The notes: generated from the sequence alone by a model not told the origin. Shown: positions 25,513 through 35,099, counted from the stretch's first letter. The stretch: DNA of 64,000 bases from Clostridium_AD sp964467165 (GCA_964467165.1 CAYXOL010000005.1:1-64000), one strand, 5' to 3'. Made by a program: numbers and translations.

Positions 25513-28494
25513 ATGGATTATTTAAATGAAAATGACGAATCCTTTTATAAGACATTATTTAAAAATAATCAAGAAATAATGCTTCTTATAAACCCTAAAA
25601 CCTCTCAAATAGAAGATTGTAATTTAACTGCTTGCTATTTTTATGGTTACACATACCAAGAGATGCTAAAATTGAAAATTACTGATTTTAACATAAGTTC
25701 ACAAGAACAAATCCACAAAGAAATGAATCTTGCCAAAGAAGAACAGCAAAATTATTTCTACTTTAAGCATAGGCTATCAAATGGAAAAATTCGAGATGTA
25801 GAAGTTCATTCTACTCCTATTAATTTACAGGGAGTGGATTTATTGTTTTCAATTATATCCGACACCACTAAGAGTAGAATTTATAGCAATAAACTAAAGG
25901 TTCAAAATGCTTTTCTTGAAAAGACTGTGGCGGAGCGAACGTATGAACTAGAAAAGAATAATAAAATGCTTTCTTCTATTCTTGAAAGCTCTCCTGAAAT
26001 CATTGTATTTACACTTGATTGTAATTACTGTTATCTTGCATTTAATAATAAACACAAGAATACTATGAAAGCAATTTGGGGAAAAGAAATTCAAATTGGG
26101 ATGAATATGCTGGATGTTATTGGTGAACATGAAGACTATAAAAAGGCAAAAATAAATTTTGATCGTGCCCTAGCTGGTGAGAGTTTCACATTGATTGAAG
26201 CATATGGTGATAAGAGCCTTTCACGATTATTTTATCAAGACTTTTGGTCCCCTATTTTATCCACAGAGGGTAGTATAATTGGGTTAACATGCTTTGTTCT
26301 GGATGTAACCGAACTTAAACGAACAGAAGCGGTGTTGCAACAAGAAAAGGTTTTTGTTGAGGCACTACTGGAAAGTATTCCAGGATATCTTTATGTATAC
26401 GATGAATCAGGAAGACTAATTCGGTGGAACAAGAAACACGAAGAAATGACTGGGTATTCAGCTGAAGAATTGTCTAACATGACACTTGATAAATGGTTTG
26501 GCAAAGAAGATTATGTAAGGGTGGCAGAAACTGTTGAAAAGGTATTCCGCACGGGAAGTGGCGAGGTCGAAGCGCATTTACTAATTAAAGGTGGAGAGAA
26601 ACTGCACGTACTGTCAAATGGAGTACGCTTACTCTTGGGTGGGAAAACCTACTTTACGGGAGTAGGTATAGATATAACTCAGCGTAAAAAAGATGAAGAG
26701 AAATTAAAAGAAAGCGAAAGGCAGTTTCGTTATGCAGTAGAAGAAGCTCCAATTCCAATTATGTTACATGCGGAGGATGGAGAAGTTATAAAAATAAGCA
26801 GGGCATGGACTGATATTACTGGATATACAGCTGATGAGATTCCTACAACAGAAGTCTGGGCAGAAAAAGCCTATGGAAATGAGAAAGAAGAAGTTTTATC
26901 AGTAATTAATTCATTATTTGAACTTGATAAAAAGCAAAATGACGGAGAGTTTCGAGTTAAAACAAAAGATGGACATGTTCAGATATGGGATTTTTATTCT
27001 GCTTGTATCGGCAAATTGCAAGATGGTCGAAAAATGGTAATGAGTGTAGCAATTGAGATAACAGAACGTAAAAGGTTGGAGGTTGCTCTTGCACAAGAGA
27101 AAGAACTTTTAGAAACAACACTTATATCTGTAGGAGATGGAGTAATTTCCACTGACAATAATGGTAATGTATTATTTTTAAATAGAATTGCTGAGAATTT
27201 AACTGGTTGGACGCAGGAAGAGGCAAGTGGCAAATCTATAGAAGAAGTATTTAACATTGTTAATGAATTTACATGGGAAAAGAGTGAAAATATAGTTGAA
27301 AAAGTAATTGAAAGAAAAGCTATAATTGAACTAGCGAAAAATACTATGTTAATTTCAAAAGATGGTATTTCGAGACCTATTGAAGATAGCGCAGCCCCTA
27401 TTATGCAAGAAAATGGAGAAATTATTGGTGTAGTAGTGGTATTTAGAGATTTTTCTGATAAAAAGCAAAAGCAACAAGAAATTGAATTTTTAAGTTATCA
27501 TGATCAACTTACGGGGCTCTATAATCGCAGGTTTTATGAAGAAGAGTTAAAGCGCCTTGATATAGAAAGAAACCTTCCTTTAACCATTGTAATGGGTGAT
27601 GTGAATGGGTTAAAACTTATTAATGATTCCTTTGGCCATGTCATGGGGGATGAGCTTCTTAAGAGAGTAGCACAAGTGATAAATAAGGGCTGTAGAGCTG
27701 ATGACATTATAGCCAGACTTGGTGGGGATGAATTTGTTATTATACTACCTAAAACAGATGCTCTTGAGGCAGAGCAAATCATTAAACGTATTAATGATTT
27801 GTCCTTAAAAGAGAAATTAGCTTCTATTGATATTTCTATCTCTTTTGGTTATGAAACTAAAAATAATGGAGAAGTAAGAATTCAAGATATATTCAAAAAT
27901 GCAGAAGATCATATGTATAAGAAAAAACTCTTTGAAAGTCCAAGTATGAGAAGTAAGACAATTACAGCTATAATAAATACTCTTCATGAAAAAAACAAGA
28001 GGGAAGAACAACACTCCCATAGAGTATCATTACTATGCAAAAGTATGGGGATGGCACTTGGTTTACCAGAGCGAGAAGTTCAAGAACTTGAACTAATTGG
28101 CTTACTTCATGATATAGGTAAAATTGCTATAGATGAAAATATACTAAATAAGTCAGGTAAACTTACAGAAGCTGAATGGGAAGAAATTAAGCGTCATCCA
28201 GAAATAGGTTATAGAATACTTAATACAGTAAATGATATGTCTGATATTGCTAATTTTGTATTGTATCACCACGAAAGGTGGGATGGTATGGGATATCCAA
28301 AAGGTTTAAAAGGCGAAGATATACCATTTGTATCAAGAATAATAACAATAGCAGATGCGTACGATGCAATGACTAGTGATAGAAGTTATCGAGGTGCCTT
28401 GCCTGAGCAAGTTGCAATTGAGGAATTACAAAAGAATGCAGGTATTCAATTTGATTCTGAATTGGTAAGAGTATTTATTAATAAGAGGAGATAA
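25513..28494 (+). CDS. c-di-GMP protein: five PAS domains, GGDEF and HD-GYP
   Basis: A 993-residue soluble protein. Five PAS-type units can be picked out, starting near residues 12 (NQEIMLLINPKTSQIEDCN), 153 (SSPEIIVFTLDCNY), 285 (SIPGYLYVYDESGRLIRWN), 410 (APIPIMLHAEDGEVIKIS) and 535 (VGDGVISTDNNGNVLFLN). Most end in the PAC pattern (e.g. GIDITQRKKDEEKLKES). Next comes GGDEF with intact ARLGGDEFVIIL (about 735-742) and HD-GYP with HDIGKIAIDE and HHERWDGMGYPKG. No membrane segment, so it senses cytoplasmic signals. RBS GAGGTG. The output module is a clear paralogue of the 23403 protein. Confidence 0.88.
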   Translation: MDYLNENDESFYKTLFKNNQEIMLLINPKTSQIEDCNLTACYFYGYTYQEMLKLKITDFNISSQEQIHKEMNLAKEEQQNYFYFKHRLSNGKIRDVEVHSTPINLQGVDLLFSIISDTTKSRIYSNKLKVQNAFLEKTVAERTYELEKNNKMLSSILESSPEIIVFTLDCNYCYLAFNNKHKNTMKAIWGKEIQIGMNMLDVIGEHEDYKKAKINFDRALAGESFTLIEAYGDKSLSRLFYQDFWSPILSTEGSIIGLTCFVLDVTELKRTEAVLQQEKVFVEALLESIPGYLYVYDESGRLIRWNKKHEEMTGYSAEELSNMTLDKWFGKEDYVRVAETVEKVFRTGSGEVEAHLLIKGGEKLHVLSNGVRLLLGGKTYFTGVGIDITQRKKDEEKLKESERQFRYAVEEAPIPIMLHAEDGEVIKISRAWTDITGYTADEIPTTEVWAEKAYGNEKEEVLSVINSLFELDKKQNDGEFRVKTKDGHVQIWDFYSACIGKLQDGRKMVMSVAIEITERKRLEVALAQEKELLETTLISVGDGVISTDNNGNVLFLNRIAENLTGWTQEEASGKSIEEVFNIVNEFTWEKSENIVEKVIERKAIIELAKNTMLISKDGISRPIEDSAAPIMQENGEIIGVVVVFRDFSDKKQKQQEIEFLSYHDQLTGLYNRRFYEEELKRLDIERNLPLTIVMGDVNGLKLINDSFGHVMGDELLKRVAQVINKGCRADDIIARLGGDEFVIILPKTDALEAEQIIKRINDLSLKEKLASIDISISFGYETKNNGEVRIQDIFKNAEDHMYKKKLFESPSMRSKTITAIINTLHEKNKREEQHSHRVSLLCKSMGMALGLPEREVQELELIGLLHDIGKIAIDENILNKSGKLTEAEWEEIKRHPEIGYRILNTVNDMSDIANFVLYHHERWDGMGYPKGLKGEDIPFVSRIITIADAYDAMTSDRSYRGALPEQVAIEELQKNAGIQFDSELVRVFINKRR

Positions 28495-28535
28495 ATTTCA
28501 TGACATAAATTATAAATTTAATTAGGTCAATTCTG

Positions 28536-28563
28536 AAGCCTGTTTTTAACAGGCTTTTTTTTA
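28536..28563 (+). terminator. terminator
   Basis: AAGCCTGTT / AACAGGCTT stem followed by TTTTTT. Confidence 0.88.
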
Positions 28564-28586
28564 TATAGAAAACATTGTAAAATATC

Positions 28587-28637
28587 TTGACTTTGTATCA
28601 AAATGGTGCTAAGTTGATAGTATCAAATCAATACAAA
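28587..28637 (+). promoter_or_regulatory. promoter and candidate NrtR operator of the NAD salvage operon
   Basis: TTGACT at 28587-28592 is followed by a TAAGTT or GATAGT -10. Overlapping the -10 is the palindrome TTGATA-G-TATCAA (28614-28626), nested inside a wider inverted pair TTTGTAT (28592-28598) / ATACAAA (28631-28637). The location suits a repressor site for the first gene product. Confidence 0.5.
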
Positions 28638-28689
28638 GGGTGAAACTGCACATATTCTTAAAAATAATAAATTAGAAAGGAAAATGATT

Positions 28690-29613
28690 ATGAGTAGTAA
28701 AGATATAAAAAACAAAGATGGATTAACTGAAAAGGAGTTTTTAGAAAGTTATATACCAGAGAATTATAGCAGGCCATCTAATACAGTTGATATGTTACTT
28801 TTTACGGTAGATGATGTACCCGTGGAGGGCAAAGACCCTGATAAAGCGCTTAAACTGCTTTTAATAAAAAGGGCAGATCATCCATACCTGGGATGCTATG
28901 CTATTCCAGGAGGTTTTGTTCACATTGATGAAGCCTTAAGTACTGCTTGCTCTAGAGAGCTTAAAGAAGAAACTAACGTTGACAGCGCATATTTTGAACA
29001 GTTAAAAACCTTCGGTGATTTAGTAGACAGAGACCCAAGAATGAGAGTTATTTCAATAGCTTATTTGGCATTAGTTGACAAGGCTAATATCAAGGAAGTA
29101 GCTGGAGATGACGCTTCTTATGCACAATGGTTTACGGTAAGAAAAAATTTTATTTCCTCTAATAATTCAGGAATTGAGAGAGTTGATACCTATAATTTAA
29201 CTTTTGTTTCTGATGATGGTGAGGTTAAGATAGGGTACATTATCACGGAGAGATTTGTTAATAATGGCATCATTTCAATTAATGTACCTTCCTATGCACT
29301 TCTAGAATGGAGTAAAGAGGAACTTGCCTTTGATCATATTGATTTGGTATATTGTGCTATTGAAAGATTAAAAAATAAAATAGAATATACACCTATTGCA
29401 TTTACACTTTTACCTAAATACTTTACGCTAAGAGAAATTCAAAAGGTTTATGAAGCAATATTAAATGTAGAAAAACCATTATCAAGAGCTAATTTTAGAA
29501 GGAAGATTAAAAAAATGGTAATAAAGACTGAAAAAGAAAAGTTAACTTCAGGAAGACCTGCAATTTGTTATATGTTTAATGAAAGTTGGGAACATAGTTT
29601 TTTTGATGAATAA
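28690..29613 (+). CDS. nrtR: NrtR-type Nudix/winged-helix regulator of NAD metabolism
   Basis: A 307-residue protein with an N-terminal Nudix domain and a C-terminal winged helix (about 225-300: YTPIAFTLLPKYFTLREIQKVYE, then LSRANFRRKIKKM), the NrtR architecture. NrtR is a repressor of NAD genes that binds ADP-ribose or similar NAD-derived ligands. The Nudix box GGFVHIDEALSTACSRELKEE is intact, so hydrolase activity may be retained, unlike some NrtR proteins. Start at 28690, 9 nt after AAAGG, not the ATG at 28684. It lies directly upstream of pncA and pncB. Confidence 0.85.
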   Translation: MSSKDIKNKDGLTEKEFLESYIPENYSRPSNTVDMLLFTVDDVPVEGKDPDKALKLLLIKRADHPYLGCYAIPGGFVHIDEALSTACSRELKEETNVDSAYFEQLKTFGDLVDRDPRMRVISIAYLALVDKANIKEVAGDDASYAQWFTVRKNFISSNNSGIERVDTYNLTFVSDDGEVKIGYIITERFVNNGIISINVPSYALLEWSKEELAFDHIDLVYCAIERLKNKIEYTPIAFTLLPKYFTLREIQKVYEAILNVEKPLSRANFRRKIKKMVIKTEKEKLTSGRPAICYMFNESWEHSFFDE

Positions 29614-29644
29614 TGGAAAAATATATAGAAAGGGGGAGTTTGTG

Positions 29645-30298
29645 ATGGATTTAATGATTCATAGAATATTAGATATGGAAAAGGAAATAAGAGGTAAAAA
29701 TATTGAATTATCACAGTTAACGAAAGAAAAAACTGCACTAATTGTGGTAGATATGGTAAATGGTTTTGTGCACCAAGGTGCGTTATCTTCACAAAGAGTT
29801 AAAGAAATAATAAGTAATTTGGTAGCTATTAACGAAAGGACACATGGATATAAAAAAATATTTTTTTTAGATCAGCATGATGAAAATTCAGTGGAGTTTA
29901 ATAATTATGCTGTGCATTGTTTGAAAGATAATACAGAGTCAGATCTTATTCCAGAGCTAAGAAGCCAGGAGGTTACCTGTCATAGCAACACTACAATGAT
30001 ACCCAAGAATAGCACTAATGGGTTTCATGCACCCGGATTTACAGTATGGATTGCGGAGAACGAGGACAACATTGAAAACTATATTATTGTAGGCTGTGAA
30101 GTTGATATTTGTGTAAGTCATTTTGCTACAACATTAAAGACATACTTTAACCAGAGGAACCTAATCAGAAGAATAATTGTTCCTGTGGACTGCGTTGAAA
30201 CTTTCGACTTTGGCATCCACCAGGGGGATTTAATGAAGGTTATTTCTCTTTGGGAAATGCAATCAAATGGTATTGAAGTAGTAGATAGTATAATTTGA
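29645..30298 (+). CDS. pncA: Nicotinamidase (isochorismatase family)
   Basis: A 217-residue cysteine hydrolase deamidating nicotinamide to nicotinate. The triad is visible: Asp36 in IVVDMVNGF, Lys121 in PKNSTNGF, and Cys156 in VGCEVDICVSHF. The catalytic cysteine precedes the usual His-rich end. RBS GGGGGAG lies 8 nt before ATG 29645; a GTG at 29642 is an alternative. Second gene of the nrtR-pncA-pncB operon, which together recycles nicotinamide to nicotinate mononucleotide. Confidence 0.85.
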   Translation: MDLMIHRILDMEKEIRGKNIELSQLTKEKTALIVVDMVNGFVHQGALSSQRVKEIISNLVAINERTHGYKKIFFLDQHDENSVEFNNYAVHCLKDNTESDLIPELRSQEVTCHSNTTMIPKNSTNGFHAPGFTVWIAENEDNIENYIIVGCEVDICVSHFATTLKTYFNQRNLIRRIIVPVDCVETFDFGIHQGDLMKVISLWEMQSNGIEVVDSII

Positions 30299-30318
30299 AA
30301 ATTAAGGGAGAGATGTAT

Positions 30319-31809
30319 ATGAGCAAAATATTAAATAATTTCAATATTAAAGATGAAAGAAACCTTTCCATGTTAATGGATTTCTATGAGCTAACAATGT
30401 CAAATGGCTATTTTGTAAATGGGCTTTCAGATACTATTGTGTATTTTGATATGTTTTACAGGAAGAATCCGGATGGTGCAGGTTACTCAATAGTTGCAGG
30501 CCTTGATCAACTTATTGATTTTATTAAAAAACTAAAATTCACAGAACAAGATATTAAATACTTACGGAGCAAGGGAATTCTATCAGAAGAATTTTTACAA
30601 TACTTATTAACTTTTGAATTTACTGGAGATGTTTATGCAATACCTGAAGGAACACCAGTATTTCCTAATGAAGCACTTGTAACTGTTAAGTCAAAGGTAA
30701 TAGATGCACAACTTATTGAAACAATGCTTCTATTAACAGTTAATCATCAAAGTTTAATAGTTACTAAGGCTAACCGGATTGTAAGGGCGGCAAAGGGAAG
30801 ACCAGTTTTGGAACTGGGAGCAAGAAGGGCCCATGGAGCTGATGGAGCTATAATGGGCGCAAGGGCTTCTTATATTGGGGGCGTAACTGGTACTGCCACT
30901 GTAATGGCAGAAACCATGTTTGGAGTTCCTGCCATGGGTACCATGGCTCATTCTTGGATACAATTATTTGGAGATGAATATAAGGCCTTTGAAACCTATG
31001 CAAAAACCTACCCAGATTCCTGTACATTGCTTGTTGATACTTATAACGTTATAAAAAGTGGCATTCCTAATGCTATTAAAGTTTCCAGGAATGTGCTAGA
31101 ACCAATTGGAATGAGATTAAAAGCAATAAGGTTAGATAGTGGTGACCTTGCATATCTTTCAAAGCAAGTAAGAGTTATGCTTGACGACGCAGGTCTTACA
31201 GATTGTAAGATAGTAGCTTCCAATAGTTTAGATGAATATATAATTACAGATTTATTAAACCAAGATGCTAAAATAGATATATTTGGTGTTGGTGAAAGAA
31301 TGGTTACTGCTAAATCAGAACCAGTATTTGGTGGAGTTTATAAATTAGTAGCTGTTGAAGAAAAGGGAGAACTTTCACCTAGAATTAAATTAAGTGAAAA
31401 TGAAGAAAAAATAATTAATCCAGGATATAAAATGACTTGGAGATTATTTGATAAGGACACTAATATGGCCATCGCCGATGTGATAACATTGGCAGGCGAG
31501 GTTATAAATGAATCAAAGCCATATATTATCTTTGACCCAGTTTCTATTTGGAAGAAGAAAAAAATCACTAATTTTTATGCTAAAAAGCTTCAAGTGCCAG
31601 TTTTTCTTAAGGGAGAATGTGTATATGAATTACCAACAATTGAGGAAATAAGGACTTACTGTAAAACTCAAGTAGATAGTATTTGGGAAGAAGTTAGGAG
31701 ATTTTCTAACCCTCAAAAATACTATGTGGACTTATCTAAGGAACTTTGGCAGGTTAAACAGGAATTAATTCAAAGGTATAAAAATTCAGAAGAGAAAAAT
31801 GAAGTATAG
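30319..31809 (+). CDS. pncB: Nicotinate phosphoribosyltransferase
   Basis: A 496-residue enzyme joining nicotinate to PRPP. The start LMDFYELTMSNGYF, the conserved LELGARRAHGADGAIMGARASYIGG stretch, MAHSWIQLF and the IRLDSGDLAYLS motif are those of the longer PncB class found in Gram-positives. Start at ATG 30319, 8-9 nt after AAGGGAG; the frame extends upstream into the pncA end but without RBS. A strong terminator follows. Confidence 0.92.
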   Translation: MSKILNNFNIKDERNLSMLMDFYELTMSNGYFVNGLSDTIVYFDMFYRKNPDGAGYSIVAGLDQLIDFIKKLKFTEQDIKYLRSKGILSEEFLQYLLTFEFTGDVYAIPEGTPVFPNEALVTVKSKVIDAQLIETMLLLTVNHQSLIVTKANRIVRAAKGRPVLELGARRAHGADGAIMGARASYIGGVTGTATVMAETMFGVPAMGTMAHSWIQLFGDEYKAFETYAKTYPDSCTLLVDTYNVIKSGIPNAIKVSRNVLEPIGMRLKAIRLDSGDLAYLSKQVRVMLDDAGLTDCKIVASNSLDEYIITDLLNQDAKIDIFGVGERMVTAKSEPVFGGVYKLVAVEEKGELSPRIKLSENEEKIINPGYKMTWRLFDKDTNMAIADVITLAGEVINESKPYIIFDPVSIWKKKKITNFYAKKLQVPVFLKGECVYELPTIEEIRTYCKTQVDSIWEEVRRFSNPQKYYVDLSKELWQVKQELIQRYKNSEEKNEV

Positions 31810-31820
31810 AATATAAAATA

Positions 31821-31866
31821 ATATATAGAAAGGGAGCTCATTTATTGAACTCCCTTTCTATATATT
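31821..31866. terminator. bidirectional terminator
   Basis: 16-bp perfect stem (31821-31836 with 31850-31865; arms ATATATAGAAAGGGAG and its complement) between convergent pncB and the C39-like gene; its right end overlaps the stop codon of the minus-strand gene. Confidence 0.8.
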
Positions 31867-32506
31867 ATGAGAAATATACTAGACTAATTATATCTTTTGA
31901 ACGCCTTCCATTCCAAAGTAAATCTAAATTTATCTCTCGACGCTGCCCATAGGTGGACACAGATATATAATATATATTATCTTTAGAATTAAGAAATAAA
32001 TCAGTGATAGTCATCCAGTGCCAAGTGTATTCTTTAAATTTCTTTACTGGGTGTTTAAGAACTAGCATGGCAATGGGAAGTTTTTGAAATAGTGCTATAG
32101 AAATAAAGGTTATAGCGTCTTCCAGAGTAGCAGCCTTATCATCTAAAATATGAGAAGTTAAAGAAACACCTCTTTCACTTGCAAAAGACAAAACATTATC
32201 AGCGAATTGGCCAGCAGAGGTAAGCCCAAAGAGCCCTGGCTTTACAAATTTCCGAATTTCAACCATATGCGAAGTGAAATCCGCTTTACTTACAATACCC
32301 TTATAAGTATATAATGTATTATATTTATCAGGAAAGGTTTGAGATAAATATGCAGTTATATTTGCAGCAGCAACAGGCCCACAGCCACTAAGCTTATGGA
32401 ATTTCTTTGGAAACCAATACTGATTGCCACCGTAATATGAAATTTCTGAGTCATATATATTAAATTGAATCTCTTCAAAGTTAGTATCTGTAATGAAATT
32501 TTCCAT
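31865..32506 (-). CDS. C39-like papain-fold cysteine peptidase-type protein
   Basis: A 213-residue soluble protein. Cys42 in LSGCGPVAAANITAYL and His163 in EYTWHWMTITDL are arranged like the Cys and His of C39-like papain-fold peptidases. A third residue may be the Ser/Asn of YISVSTYG after the His strand. There is no signal peptide or ABC-exporter domain, so it is probably cytoplasmic and not a bacteriocin leader peptidase. I start at 32506 (MENFITDTN), with AGAGGTGATTCCC before it; the longer frame to 32548 has no RBS. Monocistronic. Substrate unknown. Confidence 0.65.
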   Translation of the reverse strand: MENFITDTNFEEIQFNIYDSEISYYGGNQYWFPKKFHKLSGCGPVAAANITAYLSQTFPDKYNTLYTYKGIVSKADFTSHMVEIRKFVKPGLFGLTSAGQFADNVLSFASERGVSLTSHILDDKAATLEDAITFISIALFQKLPIAMLVLKHPVKKFKEYTWHWMTITDLFLNSKDNIYYISVSTYGQRREINLDLLWNGRRSKDIISLVYFS

Positions 32507-32661
32507 GGGAATCACCTCTTTATATAATTTTAATAAATTATCTATCAAATTTTTATAAGTGTAATTAATTTTAGTTAGTATCTAATATACTATAGTTTTT
32601 ATAAGGAGTAAACAAGGTAAATATGGCATATAAATAATATTGTAAAAAAGGGATTTTGGAA

Positions 32662-32727
32662 GTGAGTATAGAAAATTATAATATAGATGAATTTATTCAA
32701 AGTGAGAAAGGAATACAGGAGGCATAA
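32662..32727 (+). CDS. possible 21-residue leader ORF
   Basis: GTG-initiated short frame (VSIENYNIDEFIQSEKGIQEA) preceding the SPFH gene. The text AAGGAATACAGGAGG occurs at its 3' end (about 32708-32722) and again as the RBS region of the SPFH gene (about 32753-32767), so one copy is a short duplication. Between them ATAACAATTGATAATTGTTAT can fold. It may be a duplication artefact and not a gene. Confidence 0.2.
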   Translation: MSIENYNIDEFIQSEKGIQEA

Positions 32728-32773
32728 CAATTGATAATTGTTATGTACTTTTAAGGAATACAGGAGGAAAAAA

Positions 32774-33907
32774 ATGGGATTATTTGGATTTATTAAAAAT
32801 CAATTTATTGAGGTAATAGAATGGACAGATAACACAACAGATACAATGGTATACAGATTTCCAGTAGAAAACAAAGAGATAAAAATGGGAGCACAATTAA
32901 CTGTAAGAGAATCACAACTAGCGGTATTTGTTAATGAAGGTGTTATAGCAGATATATTTTATCCAGGTAGATACACTTTATCTACTGAAAATATGCCTAT
33001 AACTACTAAGCTTAAGTCATGGAAGTTTGGTTTTGATAGTCCTTTTAAAGCAGAAGTATATTTTGTTAATTCAAAACAATTTACAGATCAGAAATGGGGC
33101 ACCTCAAATCCTATAATGATGCGTGATAGTGAATTTGGGATGCTACGACTCAGAGGATACGGTATTTATTCTTATAGAGTTACTAATGCTGAAATATTTT
33201 TAAAAGAGGTTTTTGGAACCAATCAACAGTTTGATACTGAAAGCATTGCAGGACAATTAAAACGTACTATTTTATCAGGTCTTACAGATGTATTAGGTGA
33301 AGCTAAAATTCCAGCACTGGACCTTGCTATGAATTATGATGAGTTAAGTGAGCAGGCTAAAAATAAATTACAACCTAAATTTTATGAATTTGGATTTGAG
33401 CTTAAGACTTTAATAATAGAAAATTTATCTCTCCCTGAAGAAGTTGAAAAAGTCATGGACAAGAGAACCTCTATGGGAGTACTTGGAAATTTAAATCAGT
33501 ACACTCAGTATCAGGCTGCAGAAGCAATAAGAGATGCGGCTCAAAACCCTTCAGGTATGGGTGGAGTAGGAGTTTCTATAGGGGCTGGAGCTGCTATTGG
33601 AAATGTTATGGCAGAATCATTAAGAGGAAATTCTTTTGCGCAAAAACCTTCGGAGACTAGTACAGTTGAATGTGCTAACTGCCATTCGCAAGTTTCTAGC
33701 AATCATAAATTTTGTAATGTATGTGGAAAACCATTAGAAGAATTAAAGAATAAATGTAATAAATGTGGAGCAAATATTGATAGTAATGCAAAATTTTGTC
33801 CAGAATGTGGTGAACCTCAGAATTTAGAAAAATTCTGCTCAAATTGCAAAGCTAAAATGGCACCAAATGCAAAGTTTTGCGCAGAATGTGGGACTGCAAA
33901 CCCTTAG
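32774..33907 (+). CDS. SPFH-domain protein with three C-terminal zinc ribbons (YdjI-like)
   Basis: A 377-residue protein. An SPFH/band-7-like domain spans about 20-245, opening with FIEVIEWTDNTTDTMVYRFP. A Gly/Ala-rich hinge (GVGVSIGAGAAIGNVMAESL) follows. Three zinc ribbons end the protein: CANCHSQVSSNHKFCNVCG, CNKCGANIDSNAKFCPECG and CSNCKAKMAPNAKFCAECG. No membrane helix. The architecture is that of Bacillus YdjI, which with YdjG/H recruits PspA-family YdjF to the membrane. AGGAGG RBS; start at 32774, not 32738. It is followed after 73 nt by a YdjG-like gene. No PspA homologue is seen in this window. Confidence 0.82.
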   Translation: MGLFGFIKNQFIEVIEWTDNTTDTMVYRFPVENKEIKMGAQLTVRESQLAVFVNEGVIADIFYPGRYTLSTENMPITTKLKSWKFGFDSPFKAEVYFVNSKQFTDQKWGTSNPIMMRDSEFGMLRLRGYGIYSYRVTNAEIFLKEVFGTNQQFDTESIAGQLKRTILSGLTDVLGEAKIPALDLAMNYDELSEQAKNKLQPKFYEFGFELKTLIIENLSLPEEVEKVMDKRTSMGVLGNLNQYTQYQAAEAIRDAAQNPSGMGGVGVSIGAGAAIGNVMAESLRGNSFAQKPSETSTVECANCHSQVSSNHKFCNVCGKPLEELKNKCNKCGANIDSNAKFCPECGEPQNLEKFCSNCKAKMAPNAKFCAECGTANP

Positions 33908-33980
33908 AATTCAAAAATAGTATGACAAAAATATGCTAGTTACCCACAATTTTTTAAGAAGTGTATTAGGGGGAGATTAT

Positions 33981-35099
33981 ATGGAGGAAACACCTTGTAA
34001 TGAAAGTAATAATATTAAACAGGAACAAACAGAACGTTTTCTTTGTCCATCCTGTGGCGGTAATATGGTATTTGAGCCTAAAAAACAAAAATTAGTTTGT
34101 CTATATTGTTCCAAGGAAAGTGAAATCAATTCTGAAAAAACAGATATACTAGAATATGATTTCTATAGTGCAGAGAATACCAAGAGTAAAGATTGGGGAA
34201 ATGAAAAAAGAATAATTAAGTGTGAGAGTTGTGGAGCAGAGACCATATTAGATGAAAATAGCACAGCACAGTTTTGTGCCTTTTGTGGTTCTTCACATAT
34301 AATAAAAACTGAAGAGACGGTAGGCATAGTACCGGAATCACTAATTCCTTTTGTTATATCAAAAGATAAAGCAGGAGAATTATTTTCAAACTGGATAAAG
34401 AAATTATTTTTCGCTCCTAGAGCACTTAAAACTAGTTATAATATGAACAAAATGAAGGGGGTATATATACCTTTTTGGACATATGATAGCAATACATTTT
34501 CAGATTATACTGCTGAAAGAGGCACCTACTATTACGTAACTGAAACTCATTGGGAGGGACAGGGGGATGAAAGAAAGCAGGTCACAAAGCAAGTTAGAAA
34601 AACATCCTGGAGTTATACATCTGGTGATTATTCTAAGTTTTTTGACGATATATTAATTAATGCATCAGCACAAATTAATAAAGATATAATAGGAAAACTA
34701 GAACCGTTTAATCTAAATGATCTGGTCCAGTATAAACCAGAATTTTTATCAGGTTTTTTGGCTGAACGCTATAGCGTAGATTTAAAATCAGGTTGGAATT
34801 TAGCTCAAGGAAAAATAGAAAGTGATTTAAGAAATGCCATTAGACAACAGATAGGTGGAGATGAAGTGAGAAATTTAAACTTCTCAACTTCCTATGATGC
34901 GGTAAAATTTAAACATATTTTGTTACCTATATGGATTTCTGCGTATATTTATAAAGTTAAAGTGTATAGATTTATGATAAACGGACAAACAGGTGAAGTC
35001 CATGGAGAATCTCCAGTTAGTGTTGTAAAAGTAATGTTATTAATTTTACTTATTGTAGCTGTGGCTGGTGGAGCATATTTTTATTTTTCAAATAGTTAA
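33981..35099 (+). CDS. Zinc-ribbon membrane-anchored protein (YdjG-like)
   Basis: A 372-residue protein. Two TFIIB-like zinc ribbons lie near the N-terminus: CPSCGGNMVFEPKKQKLVCLYC (about 22-43) and CESCGAETILDENSTAQFCAFCG. A long soluble region contains repeated Tyr/Trp-rich segments (VYIPFWTYDSNTFSDYTAERG). One C-terminal membrane helix (VMLLILLIVAVAGGAYFYF) leaves the bulk in the cytoplasm. This is the layout of Bacillus YdjG. RBS GGGGGAG before ATG 33981. Probably cotranscribed with the SPFH gene and acting in the same membrane-associated complex. Confidence 0.75.
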   Translation: MEETPCNESNNIKQEQTERFLCPSCGGNMVFEPKKQKLVCLYCSKESEINSEKTDILEYDFYSAENTKSKDWGNEKRIIKCESCGAETILDENSTAQFCAFCGSSHIIKTEETVGIVPESLIPFVISKDKAGELFSNWIKKLFFAPRALKTSYNMNKMKGVYIPFWTYDSNTFSDYTAERGTYYYVTETHWEGQGDERKQVTKQVRKTSWSYTSGDYSKFFDDILINASAQINKDIIGKLEPFNLNDLVQYKPEFLSGFLAERYSVDLKSGWNLAQGKIESDLRNAIRQQIGGDEVRNLNFSTSYDAVKFKHILLPIWISAYIYKVKVYRFMINGQTGEVHGESPVSVVKVMLLILLIVAVAGGAYFYFSNS

